Positions 63,923 to 64,000 of a stretch of DNA of 64,000 bases are shown piece after piece. Within the stretch, counting starts at the first letter, position 1. Every line of letters begins with the position of its first letter. Position numbers and translations under genes: made by a program. The notes beneath the pieces are model-generated. The model did no database searches. It saw only the letters and a list, made by a program, of their open reading frames with translations, and was not told the origin of the DNA. The stretch is from the NCBI GenBank assembly GCA_037044955.1, contig JBAOHX010000008.1, positions 81,942-145,941 of the forward strand, given 5' to 3'. The stretch is from JAJXWB01 sp037044955 (GTDB taxonomy: Bacteria; Pseudomonadota; Alphaproteobacteria; Rhizobiales; Beijerinckiaceae).

Positions 63923-64000
63923 GTCGGGTGCGGCGCGAAACTGGCTACAGAGCGCGGCCAAGTCAAGTTCGACGCTCGTGCGAGGCGCCTGCGCCGTGCT

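Noticed and set aside
63920..64000. A minus-strand frame entering from the right edge and ending at TAG in the palindromic repeat
   Set aside because: It could be the tail of an upstream gene, but 26 residues without a recognisable motif are too little to support a call.

Overview
This 64 kb window is high-GC chromosomal DNA from an alphaproteobacterium. The gene families and gene order point to the Hyphomicrobiales (Rhizobiales), possibly a Methylocystaceae/Beijerinckiaceae-type lineage. The main supports are the alphaproteobacterial families DUF2125, DUF2794, DUF4167, DUF1476 and TIGR02302, the mdh-sucCD-sucAB-lpd block, and the divergent ecm/ccr pair of the ethylmalonyl-CoA pathway. I found no rRNA, tRNA, insertion sequence, prophage or CRISPR array. 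Almost everything is core metabolism, cell envelope or cell division, and base composition looks even throughout.

Layout. 1-5 kb: the end of prephenate dehydrogenase, then ftsE-ftsX-plsC-DUF2125 on the minus strand and a divergent DUF3426-like membrane protein. 5-15 kb (minus): HNH endonuclease, hbd, etfA/etfB, a cobalamin adenosyltransferase, a HIG1-like protein, TIGR02302, lysA, a small lipoprotein and argH. tlpA diverges from argH. 15.6-24 kb: a secreted unknown, grxD, bolA, and the purine genes purL, purQ, purS and purC with an ompW-like gene among them, then an ATP synthase zeta-type inhibitor, xerC and thpR. 24-29 kb: an SGNH esterase divergent from a ybbA/ybbP-type ABC transporter, then a Bax inhibitor-1 protein. 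29-37 kb: DUF2794, a structured leader with two terminators, htpG, prmC, DUF4167 and clpB. 37-44 kb: uppP, ecm/ccr divergent, YihY, an EamA exporter and a membrane unknown. 44-53.5 kb (minus): mdh, sucC, sucD, sucA, sucB, a small secreted protein and lpdA. 53.8-64 kb: a TetR regulator, zapE, EVE, gpsA, a PLD-like nuclease and tsaD on minus; hemC, hemD and an SDR on plus; then an L,D-transpeptidase and accA on minus.

How the genes fit together. Ecm needs adenosylcobalamin, which the PduO-type adenosyltransferase can supply. Ccr, Ecm, 3-hydroxybutyryl-CoA dehydrogenase and EtfAB handle acyl-CoA intermediates that feed the TCA cycle enzymes encoded here. FtsEX, ZapE, UppP, L,D-transpeptidase, PlsC and AccA supply division, wall and lipid functions. 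CtrA-type sites (TTAA-N7-TTAA or a near match) lie upstream of the L,D-transpeptidase and ftsE, and a FixK/FNR-type palindrome lies upstream of ompW.

The most important caveat is sequence quality. Ten core genes (tlpA, an ABC ATPase, its permease, a Bax inhibitor-1 protein, prmC, clpB, ecm, sucB, sucA, mdh) are broken by single-base indels. I count 13 apparent insertions and one deletion, and in every gene the flanking frames rejoin into a normal full-length protein. This looks like insertion-dominated sequencing or assembly error rather than pseudogenisation. I give such genes their full span. I did not find a convincing new multi-gene system. The best novel leads are regulatory: a candidate small RNA upstream of htpG, the operator-like repeat at ccr, the ompW FixK box and a hemC leader mini-ORF.
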